Below are positions 5,009-11,014 of a stretch of 11,014 nt of DNA, piece by piece. Made by a program: the position numbers and the translations under genes. The DNA is from an uncultured bacterium (lineage in GTDB: Bacteria; Patescibacteriota; Minisyncoccia; Phycocordibacterales; PALSA-1337). The DNA lies in assembly GCA_903870235.1 (NCBI GenBank), contig CAIQCA010000061.1:1-11014 (forward strand), in the 5' to 3' direction. How positions within the stretch are numbered: position 1 is the stretch's first letter; every line of letters begins with the position of its first letter. The notes under the pieces are model-generated. The model was not told where the DNA came from, did no database searches, and saw nothing but the letters and a program-made list of their open reading frames with translations.

Positions 5009-6850
5009 ATGTCTAAAAAAATATCGAGCGCAATCCGAGCACATAAGATTATAACAACAGTCGTTGTTATCCTGATCATTGTTGGTGGTTATTATTGGTA
5101 TCGTAGTGTAACTTCCACAAGCAATATCCCACAATACGCAGTCTCCAAAGTTCGCAGCGGAACAATTACACAGACAGTCACAGGAACAGGTCAAGTCTCT
5201 GCAGAAAATCAACTAGACGTAAAAAGTTCCGTTTCAGGAACCATAACCTCAATTGTTGTAAAAGTTGGCGATCATGTACATACTGGCGACTTATTGGCCA
5301 CCATCGATCCAACACAAGCCCAGTTAAGCTTAGAGAACTCTAGATTATCGTTTCAAAAGTTAACCCAAGCCCCTAAGACCACAGACCTTTCGAACGCACA
5401 AAACTCTGTAACGCAATCATATTCTACGGCATTTAACTCAATATCCAATACTTTTATTGACCTCCAAACAGTTATGCCTGGTCTAAATAATATGTTGTAT
5501 GGTAAGAACCAATTTTTAAGCCAACAGGCGGCAAGTGATCTTACAACGACAGCTCAAAACTACCGCAATCAAATGGGTACTAGCTATGATAAAGCCAACA
5601 ATACTTACAACAGATTGCTATCAGAATATAAGAATCTAGACAGAAATAGTGCCACTTCAACAATTAGTCAGGTTCTTTCAGACACCCACGATCTAGCAAG
5701 CCAAGTATCCAATGCTTTGCAAAATGGCCAAAACACTGTGAATCTTATCATCACTACCCAATCAGACTATCTACCAAGTCAATCTACTAGTGCACAAAGC
5801 AATATTTCATCATGGGTTAATACAATTAACAGTGACTTGAGCAGTCTAACGTCAGCACAAAATAGTGTAGCTAGCTCCGAGAACACATTAACAAACCTTA
5901 TCACAGGAGCCGATCCGTTGGATGTACAGGCTGCTAAATTGTCGTTGCAACAACAAGAACAATCTTACGCAAACTATTTTATCAAGGCTCCATTTGACGG
6001 TATCGTAGGGCGTATTCCTGTTAATCTATACGATCAAGCAAGCGGTAGTAGCGTGATAGCAACTATCGTTGGTGATAACAAAATTGCCACAATTTCCCTC
6101 AATGAGGTAGACGCCTCTAAAGTAGCAACGGGACAACCAGCAACTATAACATTTGACGCGATAAGCAATCTCACAGCAACAGGAACAGTTTCTCAAGTTG
6201 ATCTAGTGGGAACTGTTACTCAGGGAGTAGTCTCCTATGGTGTTAAGATTGCTATAAACACAACAGACCCAGGTATCAAGCCAGGAATGAGTGTGAACAC
6301 AACGATTATAACAAAACAATTATCTGACGTAATCGTTGTTCCTACTAGTGCGATCAAAACCAAGAACGGCACAAATTATGTCGAAACATTTGATCAGTCT
6401 GTAATATTGGCAAGTCTGAATACCAATACGACAGGTGCTACTGGTCTTGCGGGAAATTACTCTGCCAGATCTGCTTCTTCTACTAGAAACTTTGCCTCGT
6501 CGACACAAGGATTTGCTTCTTCCACGCAAGGATTTGCCTCAACAACAAGAAACTTTGCTTCTTCAACAAGAGCATTACCTTCAGGTGTCTCTACATCAAG
6601 AACAATAACTACAACCACGCCACCGACACAAGTTACTGTCACAATTGGAGAAGCTGATAGCACCAATACTCAGATCGTAAGTGGTCTCTCTGGTGGTGAA
6701 AATGTTGTAACCCGCACAATTAATGCAAGCGCTTCAGCGGCTACCGCTTCTGCACCTAGCCTTCTCTCTAGTCTGAGTGGAGGACGTGGCGGAGCTGGTG
6801 GAGGCGCCACACGAGCTATCGGCGGAGCAGCCGGTAGACCAGGCAACTAG
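5009..6850 (+). CDS. HlyD/MacA-type membrane fusion (adaptor) protein
   Basis: A 613-residue adaptor of a MacB-type ABC transporter. It has an N-terminal anchor (about 13-29) and a split lipoyl domain whose first half (about 70-104) contains VSGTITSIVVKVGDHVHTGD and second half (322-355) contains FIKAPFDGIVGRI. The intervening hairpin (about 105-320) is long and Ser/Thr/Asn/Gln-rich. A beta-barrel follows (about 356-440), then a membrane-proximal domain in two pieces (about 441-466 and 541-570, ending in IVSGLSGGENVV). Between these pieces lies a low-complexity insert with five heptapeptide repeats (489-523). The C-terminus (about 588-613) is Gly/Arg/Ala-rich. At 613 residues it is much longer than typical MacA (about 370-400). 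If the host is monoderm, no TolC partner is expected. The ATPase gene follows after 13 bases. The start lacks an SD. Confidence 0.9.
   Translation: MSKKISSAIRAHKIITTVVVILIIVGGYYWYRSVTSTSNIPQYAVSKVRSGTITQTVTGTGQVSAENQLDVKSSVSGTITSIVVKVGDHVHTGDLLATIDPTQAQLSLENSRLSFQKLTQAPKTTDLSNAQNSVTQSYSTAFNSISNTFIDLQTVMPGLNNMLYGKNQFLSQQAASDLTTTAQNYRNQMGTSYDKANNTYNRLLSEYKNLDRNSATSTISQVLSDTHDLASQVSNALQNGQNTVNLIITTQSDYLPSQSTSAQSNISSWVNTINSDLSSLTSAQNSVASSENTLTNLITGADPLDVQAAKLSLQQQEQSYANYFIKAPFDGIVGRIPVNLYDQASGSSVIATIVGDNKIATISLNEVDASKVATGQPATITFDAISNLTATGTVSQVDLVGTVTQGVVSYGVKIAINTTDPGIKPGMSVNTTIITKQLSDVIVVPTSAIKTKNGTNYVETFDQSVILASLNTNTTGATGLAGNYSARSASSTRNFASSTQGFASSTQGFASTTRNFASSTRALPSGVSTSRTITTTTPPTQVTVTIGEADSTNTQIVSGLSGGENVVTRTINASASAATASAPSLLSSLSGGRGGAGGGATRAIGGAAGRPGN
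6473..6577 (+). repeat. Five in-frame 21-base repeats encoding a heptapeptide
   Basis: Five tandem 21-base units at 6473, 6494, 6515, 6536 and 6557 encode the pattern A-S-(S/T)-T-(R/Q)-(N/G)-F: ASSTRNF, ASSTQGF, ASSTQGF, ASTTRNF, then a degenerate ASSTRAL. Units differ mostly at third codon positions, so the peptide pattern is more conserved than the DNA. They lie in the inserted loop of the adaptor protein. Confidence 0.85.
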
Positions 6851-6863
6851 GGGCGTTAAAACA

Positions 6864-7589
6864 ATGATTGAAGTAAAAAATATTACAAAAAAATACGTGA
6901 ACGGTGACAACGAGACGCAGGCTTTGCGTGGTGTTTCTTTCACGATAAAAGACGGAGAGTTTGTAGCTATCATGGGTCCATCCGGCTCCGGTAAGTCTAC
7001 CCTCATGCACATCCTAGGTGCGCTCGATACTCCAACATCCGGTACATACCACCTCGATAAACATGACGTATCCAAACTCTCCGACGATGAACTAGCAGAT
7101 ATCAGACGTAATCGCATCGGTTTTGTCTTCCAATCATTTAACCTACTTCCCCGTGCCACCGCTCTAAGAAATGTTATGTTGCCGCTCATATATGCGGAAA
7201 TGCCAGAGAAAGAACGTATGAAGCACGCTAAGGCAGCATTGGAGAGCGCCGGCTTAGATGAGGACCGTTACAATCATATGTCGAACCAACTATCTGGTGG
7301 TCAAGTTCAACGTGTGGCTATCGCAAGAGCGCTTGTAAATAATCCCGCGCTTATCTTGGCCGATGAACCAACTGGTAATCTTGATTCTCATACCGGAGAT
7401 ATCGTACTCGGAACTTTCCAACGTCTAAATAAAGAACACCAGAGGACCATTATTCTTATTACTCACGAACGAGAGGTAGCTGAACATGCGGACCGTATCA
7501 TATATATAAAAGATGGACTTATCTTGGAAGATGGTAGCGGCCATGAAAGAAGGATTATCAATGACGGTAAACGTAAGTCTGGTAAATAA
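6864..7589 (+). CDS. MacB/LolD-type ABC transporter ATP-binding protein
   Basis: A 241-residue stand-alone ATPase subunit. It shows Walker A GPSGSGKST (38-46), the Q-loop VFQSFNLLP (Q90), signature LSGGQ (143-147), Walker B LILADEP (163-169, catalytic E168), D-loop GNLDS and H-loop THE (H201). VFQSFNLLP, with the adjacent MacB-type permease gene, places it in the MacB/LolD/FtsE group, which uses ATP to drive conformational change (mechanotransmission) in the permease. The frame is open upstream to an ATG at 6777, but that would overlap the adaptor gene and add 29 unrelated residues; MIEVKNITKKY at 6864 is the normal family start. The gap to the adaptor gene is 13 bases and to the permease gene 13 bases. 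All catalytic motifs are intact. Confidence 0.95.
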   Translation: MIEVKNITKKYVNGDNETQALRGVSFTIKDGEFVAIMGPSGSGKSTLMHILGALDTPTSGTYHLDKHDVSKLSDDELADIRRNRIGFVFQSFNLLPRATALRNVMLPLIYAEMPEKERMKHAKAALESAGLDEDRYNHMSNQLSGGQVQRVAIARALVNNPALILADEPTGNLDSHTGDIVLGTFQRLNKEHQRTIILITHEREVAEHADRIIYIKDGLILEDGSGHERRIINDGKRKSGK

Positions 7590-7602
7590 ACTTATATAAA
7601 TC

Positions 7603-8829
7603 ATGACTACTCGAGATATATTACACGAAACATTTTCAGCGCTGACCGCCAATAAAGTGCGCACGTCTCTTACTATGCTTGGCATCATCATAGGTATCAG
7701 CTCAGTCATAGTAATGGTAGCTATAGGTCAAGGCGCACAGGGCTCTATACAGGCCAATATCCAGTCTCTAGGTTCAAACCTAATAGAAATATTTCCTGGT
7801 GCCCAAAGATCTTTCGGTTATAGCGCCTCTGCCGGTCGCGGAAATGCTCAAACTCTTACTCCAGACGATGCAACTGCTATTTCCACACAAGTAGCGAACA
7901 TACAAGATGTCTCACCGGAAGTTTCGGGGCGCTACCAGGTTACAGCCAAGGGCACTAACACCAACACAACTATCACAGGCATTACTTCAGCCTACGCTGG
8001 TGTTCACAACGTTCAAGTCAATGAAGGTCAATTTATTACCGATGCAGATGGAAAGAATTTGTCCCGTATAGCAGTTATAGGACCCACTACAGCCAGCGAT
8101 CTTTTTGCTACAGGTACAGATCCTATCGGGCAAACTATTACTATCAAAGGTATGCCTTTTAATGTTGTCGGGGTAACCGTATCTAAGGGTTCAAGTGGTT
8201 TCAATAACCAAGATGACGCCGTTTATATTCCCCTTCAAGATGCACAACTTTTCTTACTAGGAAAAACTACCTACCTAACCACTTTGAGCATATCGGCTAC
8301 TTCTCCAGATGTCATGACTCAGGTACAAAATGACATAACCAATCTGCTCTTACAAAGACACAATATCAGCGATCCAACTCAAGCTGATTTCAACGTGTTA
8401 AATCAAGCTTCCATAGTTTCAGCTGCTTCAAGTGTTACCGGGACATTTACAATTCTTCTCGGAGCAGTTGCTGGTATATCCCTAGTTGTGGGAGGTATTG
8501 GGATCATGAACATGATGCTAACCACGGTGACTGAGAGAACTCGCGAAATAGGCCTACGTAAGGCTATAGGGGCTAAGCGTCATGACATTAACACTCAATT
8601 CATCACAGAAGCAGTTGCCCTAACCGTCATAGGAGGAGCCATCGGTGTATTCCTTGGTTGGATTATATCGTATACGGTTACTGCGCTTGGTATACTCCAG
8701 TCTTCAATCTCAACATCATCAGTTTTGCTAGCCTTCGGAGTATCCGCTGTTATAGGTATCGTCTTCGGATATTACCCCGCTAGACGTGCTTCAAGACTCA
8801 ACCCGATTGAAGCCTTAAGATACGAATAA
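7603..8829 (+). CDS. MacB/FtsX-type ABC transporter permease
   Basis: A 408-residue permease with the MacB topology: TM1 at about 22-44 after a short amphipathic N-terminus; a large extracytoplasmic MacB-type domain at about 45-278; then three C-terminal TM helices at about 280-305, 335-360 and 372-392 (FtsX domain). Typical features are TMLGIIIGISSVIVMVAIG in TM1, the coupling helix ERTREIGLRKAIGAKR (311-326) and the C-terminal YYPARRASRLNPIEALRYE. With the ATPase and adaptor encoded just before it, it forms a MacAB-like tripartite exporter for peptides, lipids or antimicrobials; the substrate cannot be inferred. It ends the operon, and no terminator is seen before the promoter at 8839. Confidence 0.95.
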   Translation: MTTRDILHETFSALTANKVRTSLTMLGIIIGISSVIVMVAIGQGAQGSIQANIQSLGSNLIEIFPGAQRSFGYSASAGRGNAQTLTPDDATAISTQVANIQDVSPEVSGRYQVTAKGTNTNTTITGITSAYAGVHNVQVNEGQFITDADGKNLSRIAVIGPTTASDLFATGTDPIGQTITIKGMPFNVVGVTVSKGSSGFNNQDDAVYIPLQDAQLFLLGKTTYLTTLSISATSPDVMTQVQNDITNLLLQRHNISDPTQADFNVLNQASIVSAASSVTGTFTILLGAVAGISLVVGGIGIMNMMLTTVTERTREIGLRKAIGAKRHDINTQFITEAVALTVIGGAIGVFLGWIISYTVTALGILQSSISTSSVLLAFGVSAVIGIVFGYYPARRASRLNPIEALRYE

Positions 8830-8838
8830 AAGTTTGGT

Positions 8839-8867
8839 TTGACATTTTTAATATAAGATGATACGGT
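8839..8867 (+). promoter_or_regulatory. Strong sigma70-type promoter behind the permease gene
   Basis: A perfect -35 TTGACA (8839-8844), exactly 17 bases, and a -10 TACGGT (8862-8867, with the key T, A and final T). The start would be near 8874, giving a leader of about 24 bases with the SD. It begins only 10 bases after the permease stop codon. Confidence 0.6.
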
Positions 8868-8887
8868 AACTCCGAACAGTAAACAAA

Positions 8888-8894
8888 GGGGGAG
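8888..8894 (+). promoter_or_regulatory. Strong SD (GGGGGAG) deciding a GTG start
   Basis: GGGGGAG ends 3 bases before the GTG at 8898. It supports a GTG start for the small ORF and is the strongest SD on the plus strand of the window. Confidence 0.65.
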
Positions 8895-8897
8895 ATA

Positions 8898-9221
8898 GTG
8901 AAGTTAAGGCAAATCGTCGTAAAGTTTGTGGACCCAATCGAGTACAGCAACGTCCAGGCCACGGTCGAGGCGTTGCGAGGAATCGGTTCGTTCAAAACCA
9001 CGTCGTTTGATGATGCAAACATGACCATGACGACTCGGAGGGGTTGTTTCATGGACAGGAGGACCGTCCTCAAAGGAGTGCTCTATGTTGCTGACAACGA
9101 TCATCTACCGGTCCTGATTCGGACCAGCGGCGTCTTATCGGTTGACGGTAAGACAATTCCAGAGTTTCAGGACGCCGTCTCTGAATCAACTCGGAAGATT
9201 TGCACAGGCACCCATCGGTAA
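8898..9221 (+). CDS. Small orphan protein of unknown function
   Basis: A 107-residue protein (GTG start) that I do not recognise. It appears alpha/beta: strand-like LRQIVVKFVD at the N-terminus, a helix around YSNVQATVEALRGIG (16-30), strand-like TVLKGVLYVAD and PVLIRTSGVLSVDG, and a helical C-terminus. There is no signal peptide or TM helix, so it is probably cytoplasmic. By my count GC is about 51%, above the neighbouring permease (about 40-47% in sampled stretches), which suggests a separate origin or different selection. It has its own near-consensus promoter, strong SD and strong terminator, and lies 68 bases behind the permease gene. The expression signals and the start are well supported; the function is unknown. 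Confidence 0.65.
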   Translation: MKLRQIVVKFVDPIEYSNVQATVEALRGIGSFKTTSFDDANMTMTTRRGCFMDRRTVLKGVLYVADNDHLPVLIRTSGVLSVDGKTIPEFQDAVSESTRKICTGTHR

Positions 9222-9234
9222 AACAATGTTCAAT

Positions 9235-9268
9235 ATGGTTCCGCATGGAGGTGCGGGACCATTTTTTT
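9235..9268 (+). terminator. Strong intrinsic terminator
   Basis: ATGGTTCCGCA (9235-9245) pairs with TGCGGGACCAT (9252-9262), 11 pairs including one wobble, around a TGGAGG loop, followed by seven T (9262-9268). It lies 13 bases after the stop of the small ORF and could also end read-through from the sigma-transporter operon. Confidence 0.92.
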
Positions 9269-9287
9269 ATGTTAAAATGTATTCAAT

Positions 9288-10016
9288 ATGAAAACGGTTT
9301 TTATATCTGGTGTTGGTCGTGGTATAGGTAAGGCCTTGACTCAAAAATTTCTGACGGAAAACTATAAAGTTATAGGAACCTCTACTACTGGAAAAGTAGA
9401 TTTTACTCATCCCCAACTGATCATCCACCGACTCGACCTTTCACAACCGGAGTCAATCGATCAATGTTGTGCCGACATTGCCAGGTCAGATGCTCATATA
9501 GATATTCTGATAAACAATGCTGGTGCCATGTTTGATGATGACGAAACATCCGTAGTAGTCGATAAGTTACGCAAAACTCTTGAAGTTGACCTGATAGGTA
9601 CAATCGATCTGACTGAACACTTGATCCCGATAATGAACAAATGTGGTCACATAGTAAGTTTATCTTCTTCGGCTGGTTCACTTACGGACACAGACATGAA
9701 AGATGCCAACACCTCCCATTTCCCTTTCCATTATCCAGCTTACAAAATCTCCAAATGCGCGCTAAATATGTACACCCGAACACTGGCCATGCGCATGCAA
9801 CACGAAAGAAATGAGATTGGTATAGCCGGAGCTCCAACCATGAGTCCGGACTTTATAACAGTTTCTTCTGTCCATCCTGGTTGGGTAAAGACATCCATGG
9901 GTGGCGATGATGCTACAACAACACCGGAAGAGGCTGCAGAGAGTATCTATAAGCTCGCTATTTCAAAGCCAGAGACAGGACAATTCTGGTTCAAAGATAA
10001 GAAGTATCCGTGGTAA
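9288..10016 (+). CDS. Short-chain dehydrogenase/reductase (SDR) family protein
   Basis: A 242-residue classical SDR with a single Rossmann domain. Visible motifs: SGVGRGIG (7-14) for cofactor binding, LDLS (49-52) after the third strand, NNAG (76-79), the catalytic Ser in SLSSSAG (124-130), Y152-x3-K156 in PAYKISK, and PGWVKT (197-202). The catalytic set is complete, so it should be an active NAD(P)-dependent oxidoreductase. The substrate is unknown; small SDRs of this type often act on carbonyls or sugars. Residues 170-192 include a low-similarity stretch in the substrate-loop area. The ATG has no SD; a TAAAAT box (9273-9278) lies 9 bases upstream, just beyond the terminator. The methyltransferase gene follows after 9 bases, so the two are probably co-transcribed. 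Confidence 0.93.
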   Translation: MKTVFISGVGRGIGKALTQKFLTENYKVIGTSTTGKVDFTHPQLIIHRLDLSQPESIDQCCADIARSDAHIDILINNAGAMFDDDETSVVVDKLRKTLEVDLIGTIDLTEHLIPIMNKCGHIVSLSSSAGSLTDTDMKDANTSHFPFHYPAYKISKCALNMYTRTLAMRMQHERNEIGIAGAPTMSPDFITVSSVHPGWVKTSMGGDDATTTPEEAAESIYKLAISKPETGQFWFKDKKYPW

Positions 10017-10025
10017 TAAAAACCA

Positions 10026-10649
10026 ATGCCAAACACAGACTCGGAACAAAATAGAAACACATATGACAAGATCGCTAGTGATTATTATAAGGATCATAAA
10101 GATGATACCTGGGACAATGATTTCCTGGAAGATTTCATAAAACATTTACCACTAAGCTCGAAGATTTTGGATCTGGGTTGTGGTCCAGGAATCGAGTCAA
10201 AGAAGATGTCTGACAAAGATATCGATGTTTGTGGCATGGACCTGTCGCCAGAACTTATAAAAATCGCAAAAGAGCACACACCTAAAGCGACGTTCATAAT
10301 TGGTAATATGCTCGAAACATTTCCTTTTGTAAATAACTCTTTTGACGGAGTATTTGCCAAAGCCTCGTTACTTCATATTCCAAAAGATAAAATACATCTA
10401 GTCATAAAAGAGATGGCTAGAGTTTTAAAAACCGGCGGAATTATCCATATAGCGGTCAAGAAAGGAGATGGCGAACATGAGGTTATAGAAAATGATTATG
10501 GCTATGAATACAAACGTTTCTTCTCTTTATGGCAACCAGAGGAGTTGAGTAAAATATTCCAAGAGTTCAACTTGAAAATATTGAGCGCTGAACAATGGCA
10601 AAATCCAGGCAAAAAGACAATTTGGTTGAAATATATTCTGCAGAAATAA
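10026..10649 (+). CDS. Class I SAM-dependent methyltransferase
   Basis: A 207-residue protein of the Methyltransf_11/25 type. After an N-terminal helix (YDKIASDYYKDH), motif I is ILDLGCGPG (47-55), the acidic residue at the end of strand 2 is D72 in CGMDLSPE, and FDGVFAKASLLHIP (106-119) is the motif IV region. LKTGGIIHIAVKKGDGE corresponds to the post-motif strand 5. The C-terminal part (about 150-207) is the variable substrate-binding region, so the methyl acceptor (small molecule, lipid or protein) cannot be told. The gene has no SD and follows the SDR gene by 9 bases, so it should depend on that gene's transcript. No plus-strand terminator is evident behind it. Confidence 0.92.
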   Translation: MPNTDSEQNRNTYDKIASDYYKDHKDDTWDNDFLEDFIKHLPLSSKILDLGCGPGIESKKMSDKDIDVCGMDLSPELIKIAKEHTPKATFIIGNMLETFPFVNNSFDGVFAKASLLHIPKDKIHLVIKEMARVLKTGGIIHIAVKKGDGEHEVIENDYGYEYKRFFSLWQPEELSKIFQEFNLKILSAEQWQNPGKKTIWLKYILQK

Positions 10650-10667
10650 TTGTAATAAATTGGTGAT

Positions 10668-10693
10668 AAAAAAACCGGCCGCAAAGCGACCGG
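10668..10693 (-). terminator. Intrinsic terminator of the right-edge gene
   Basis: CCGGCCGC (10675-10682) pairs with GCGACCGG (10686-10693) with one mismatch around an AAA loop. On the minus strand it is followed by seven T. It lies 23 bases after the stop codon at 10717. On the plus strand there is no T run, so it is not a good terminator for the methyltransferase gene. Confidence 0.85.
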
Positions 10694-10716
10694 ATATTCT
10701 TGGCACATTTAAACTT

Positions 10717-11014
10717 TCAGTCGTTGCTCCAACTAGGTAAACGACCTGCCCTCTGTTGACGAAGACACCACCGATGAGCGCTTTCTTCAGCTTCTTTCAC
10801 GTGTCGCTCTGCTTTACGTTTATTGGTGTACAAAGTTCCATGTGATAAGAAGTCTGAAAAGGATACCTTGACCTTTATTCTCTTAATCTTGTTCACCAAT
10901 CTATTACTAAATTTGCAAACAAAATCTTGCGATCCCCAACAATTGGTCACAGTAGATGCGTAGATTAATTTCTTTTTAATATCTACCCTTTCGATCCTGA
11001 GTGCCCAAGCGCCG
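10717..11014 (-). CDS. 3' part of an unknown gene, possible dsRBD-like C-terminus (partial)
   Basis: The minus-strand frame is open from the right edge to the TGA at 10719-10717, giving 98 C-terminal residues. A GTG at 10950 is a possible start, but it has no SD and the frame continues upstream with ordinary residues, so the true start is probably outside the window. The protein is basic and rich in Lys, Arg and Trp. The order of elements (strand FVCKF, basic strand IKRIKVKVSF, then GTLYTNKRKAERHVKEA and a long helix to about RWCLRQQ) resembles a double-stranded RNA-binding domain, where a Gly-x-(S/T)-K-K/R-x-A motif precedes the last helix. This is a loose resemblance. GC is about 42%. It ends at a strong terminator, like the two orphan ORFs. 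Confidence 0.5.
   Translation of the reverse strand, partial: GAWALRIERVDIKKKLIYASTVTNCWGSQDFVCKFSNRLVNKIKRIKVKVSFSDFLSHGTLYTNKRKAERHVKEAEESAHRWCLRQQRAGRLPSWSND

Noticed and set aside
6473..6577. The 21-base repeats as a CRISPR or mobile-element repeat
   Set aside because: They are contiguous without spacers, in frame with the adaptor gene and encode a heptapeptide pattern, so they are a coding repeat.
6777..6863. N-terminal extension of the ABC ATPase to an ATG at 6777
   Set aside because: It lies inside the Gly-rich end of the adaptor gene in another frame. ABC ATPases of this group begin as at 6864 (MIEVKNITKKY).
6734..7189. A 151-codon open frame on the minus strand across the adaptor/ATPase junction
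   Set aside because: It is antisense to well-supported coding sequence, with no SD, promoter or recognisable domain; a shadow frame.
8798..9104. Minus-strand open frames opposite the small ORF at 8898
   Set aside because: The plus-strand ORF has promoter, SD and terminator in the right order; the minus frames have none and run into the permease gene.
10668..10693. Terminator of the plus-strand methyltransferase gene
   Set aside because: The T run follows the hairpin only on the minus strand, so it serves the gene entering from the right edge.

Overview
The window looks like bacterial chromosome from the Candidate Phyla Radiation (Patescibacteria), probably the Parcubacteria side. This is inferred from gene content and style, not from a marker gene: small single-domain housekeeping proteins, an ECF sigma factor heading a MacAB-type export operon, Ser/Thr-rich low-complexity extracellular segments, and start codons mostly without Shine-Dalgarno (SD) sequences. 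GC is roughly 42% where I sampled it. The standard bacterial code fits. I see no rRNA, tRNA, CRISPR array, insertion sequence or phage gene.

Left part (1-3372, all minus strand). The 5' end of an SD-led gene for a membrane or exported protein leaves the window at position 1; its promoter has a perfect palindrome across the -35 box. Then come a bidirectional terminator, a Cas4/RecB-like PD-(D/E)XK nuclease with no CRISPR genes nearby, a small GC-rich orphan ORF with its own promoter, SD and terminator, a membrane-anchored cyclophilin, and an NrnA-type DHH/DHHA1 phosphoesterase.

Centre (3439-8829, plus strand). Six closely spaced co-directional genes form a probable operon: ECF sigma factor, two-TM protein (candidate anti-sigma), single-TM protein with a DUF5666-like domain, HlyD/MacA-type adaptor, MacB-type ABC ATPase and MacB/FtsX-type permease. 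The simplest reading is a cell-envelope stress or export module whose sigma factor drives its own transporter. The adaptor carries five heptapeptide repeats inserted in its membrane-proximal domain and an unusually long helical hairpin.

Right part (8839-11014). A second small GC-rich orphan ORF with a near-consensus promoter, strong SD, GTG start and strong terminator sits directly behind the permease gene. It is followed by a two-gene unit (SDR oxidoreductase, class I methyltransferase). On the minus strand a gene of unknown function, with a dsRBD-like C-terminal half, enters from the right edge and ends at a strong terminator.

The most distinctive pattern is the contrast between ordinary genes (no SD, in two or three cases with a -10 box 6-7 bases before ATG, suggesting leaderless mRNAs) and the orphan ORFs, which are self-contained units with TTGACA-N17-TAnnnT promoters, strong SDs and their own terminators.
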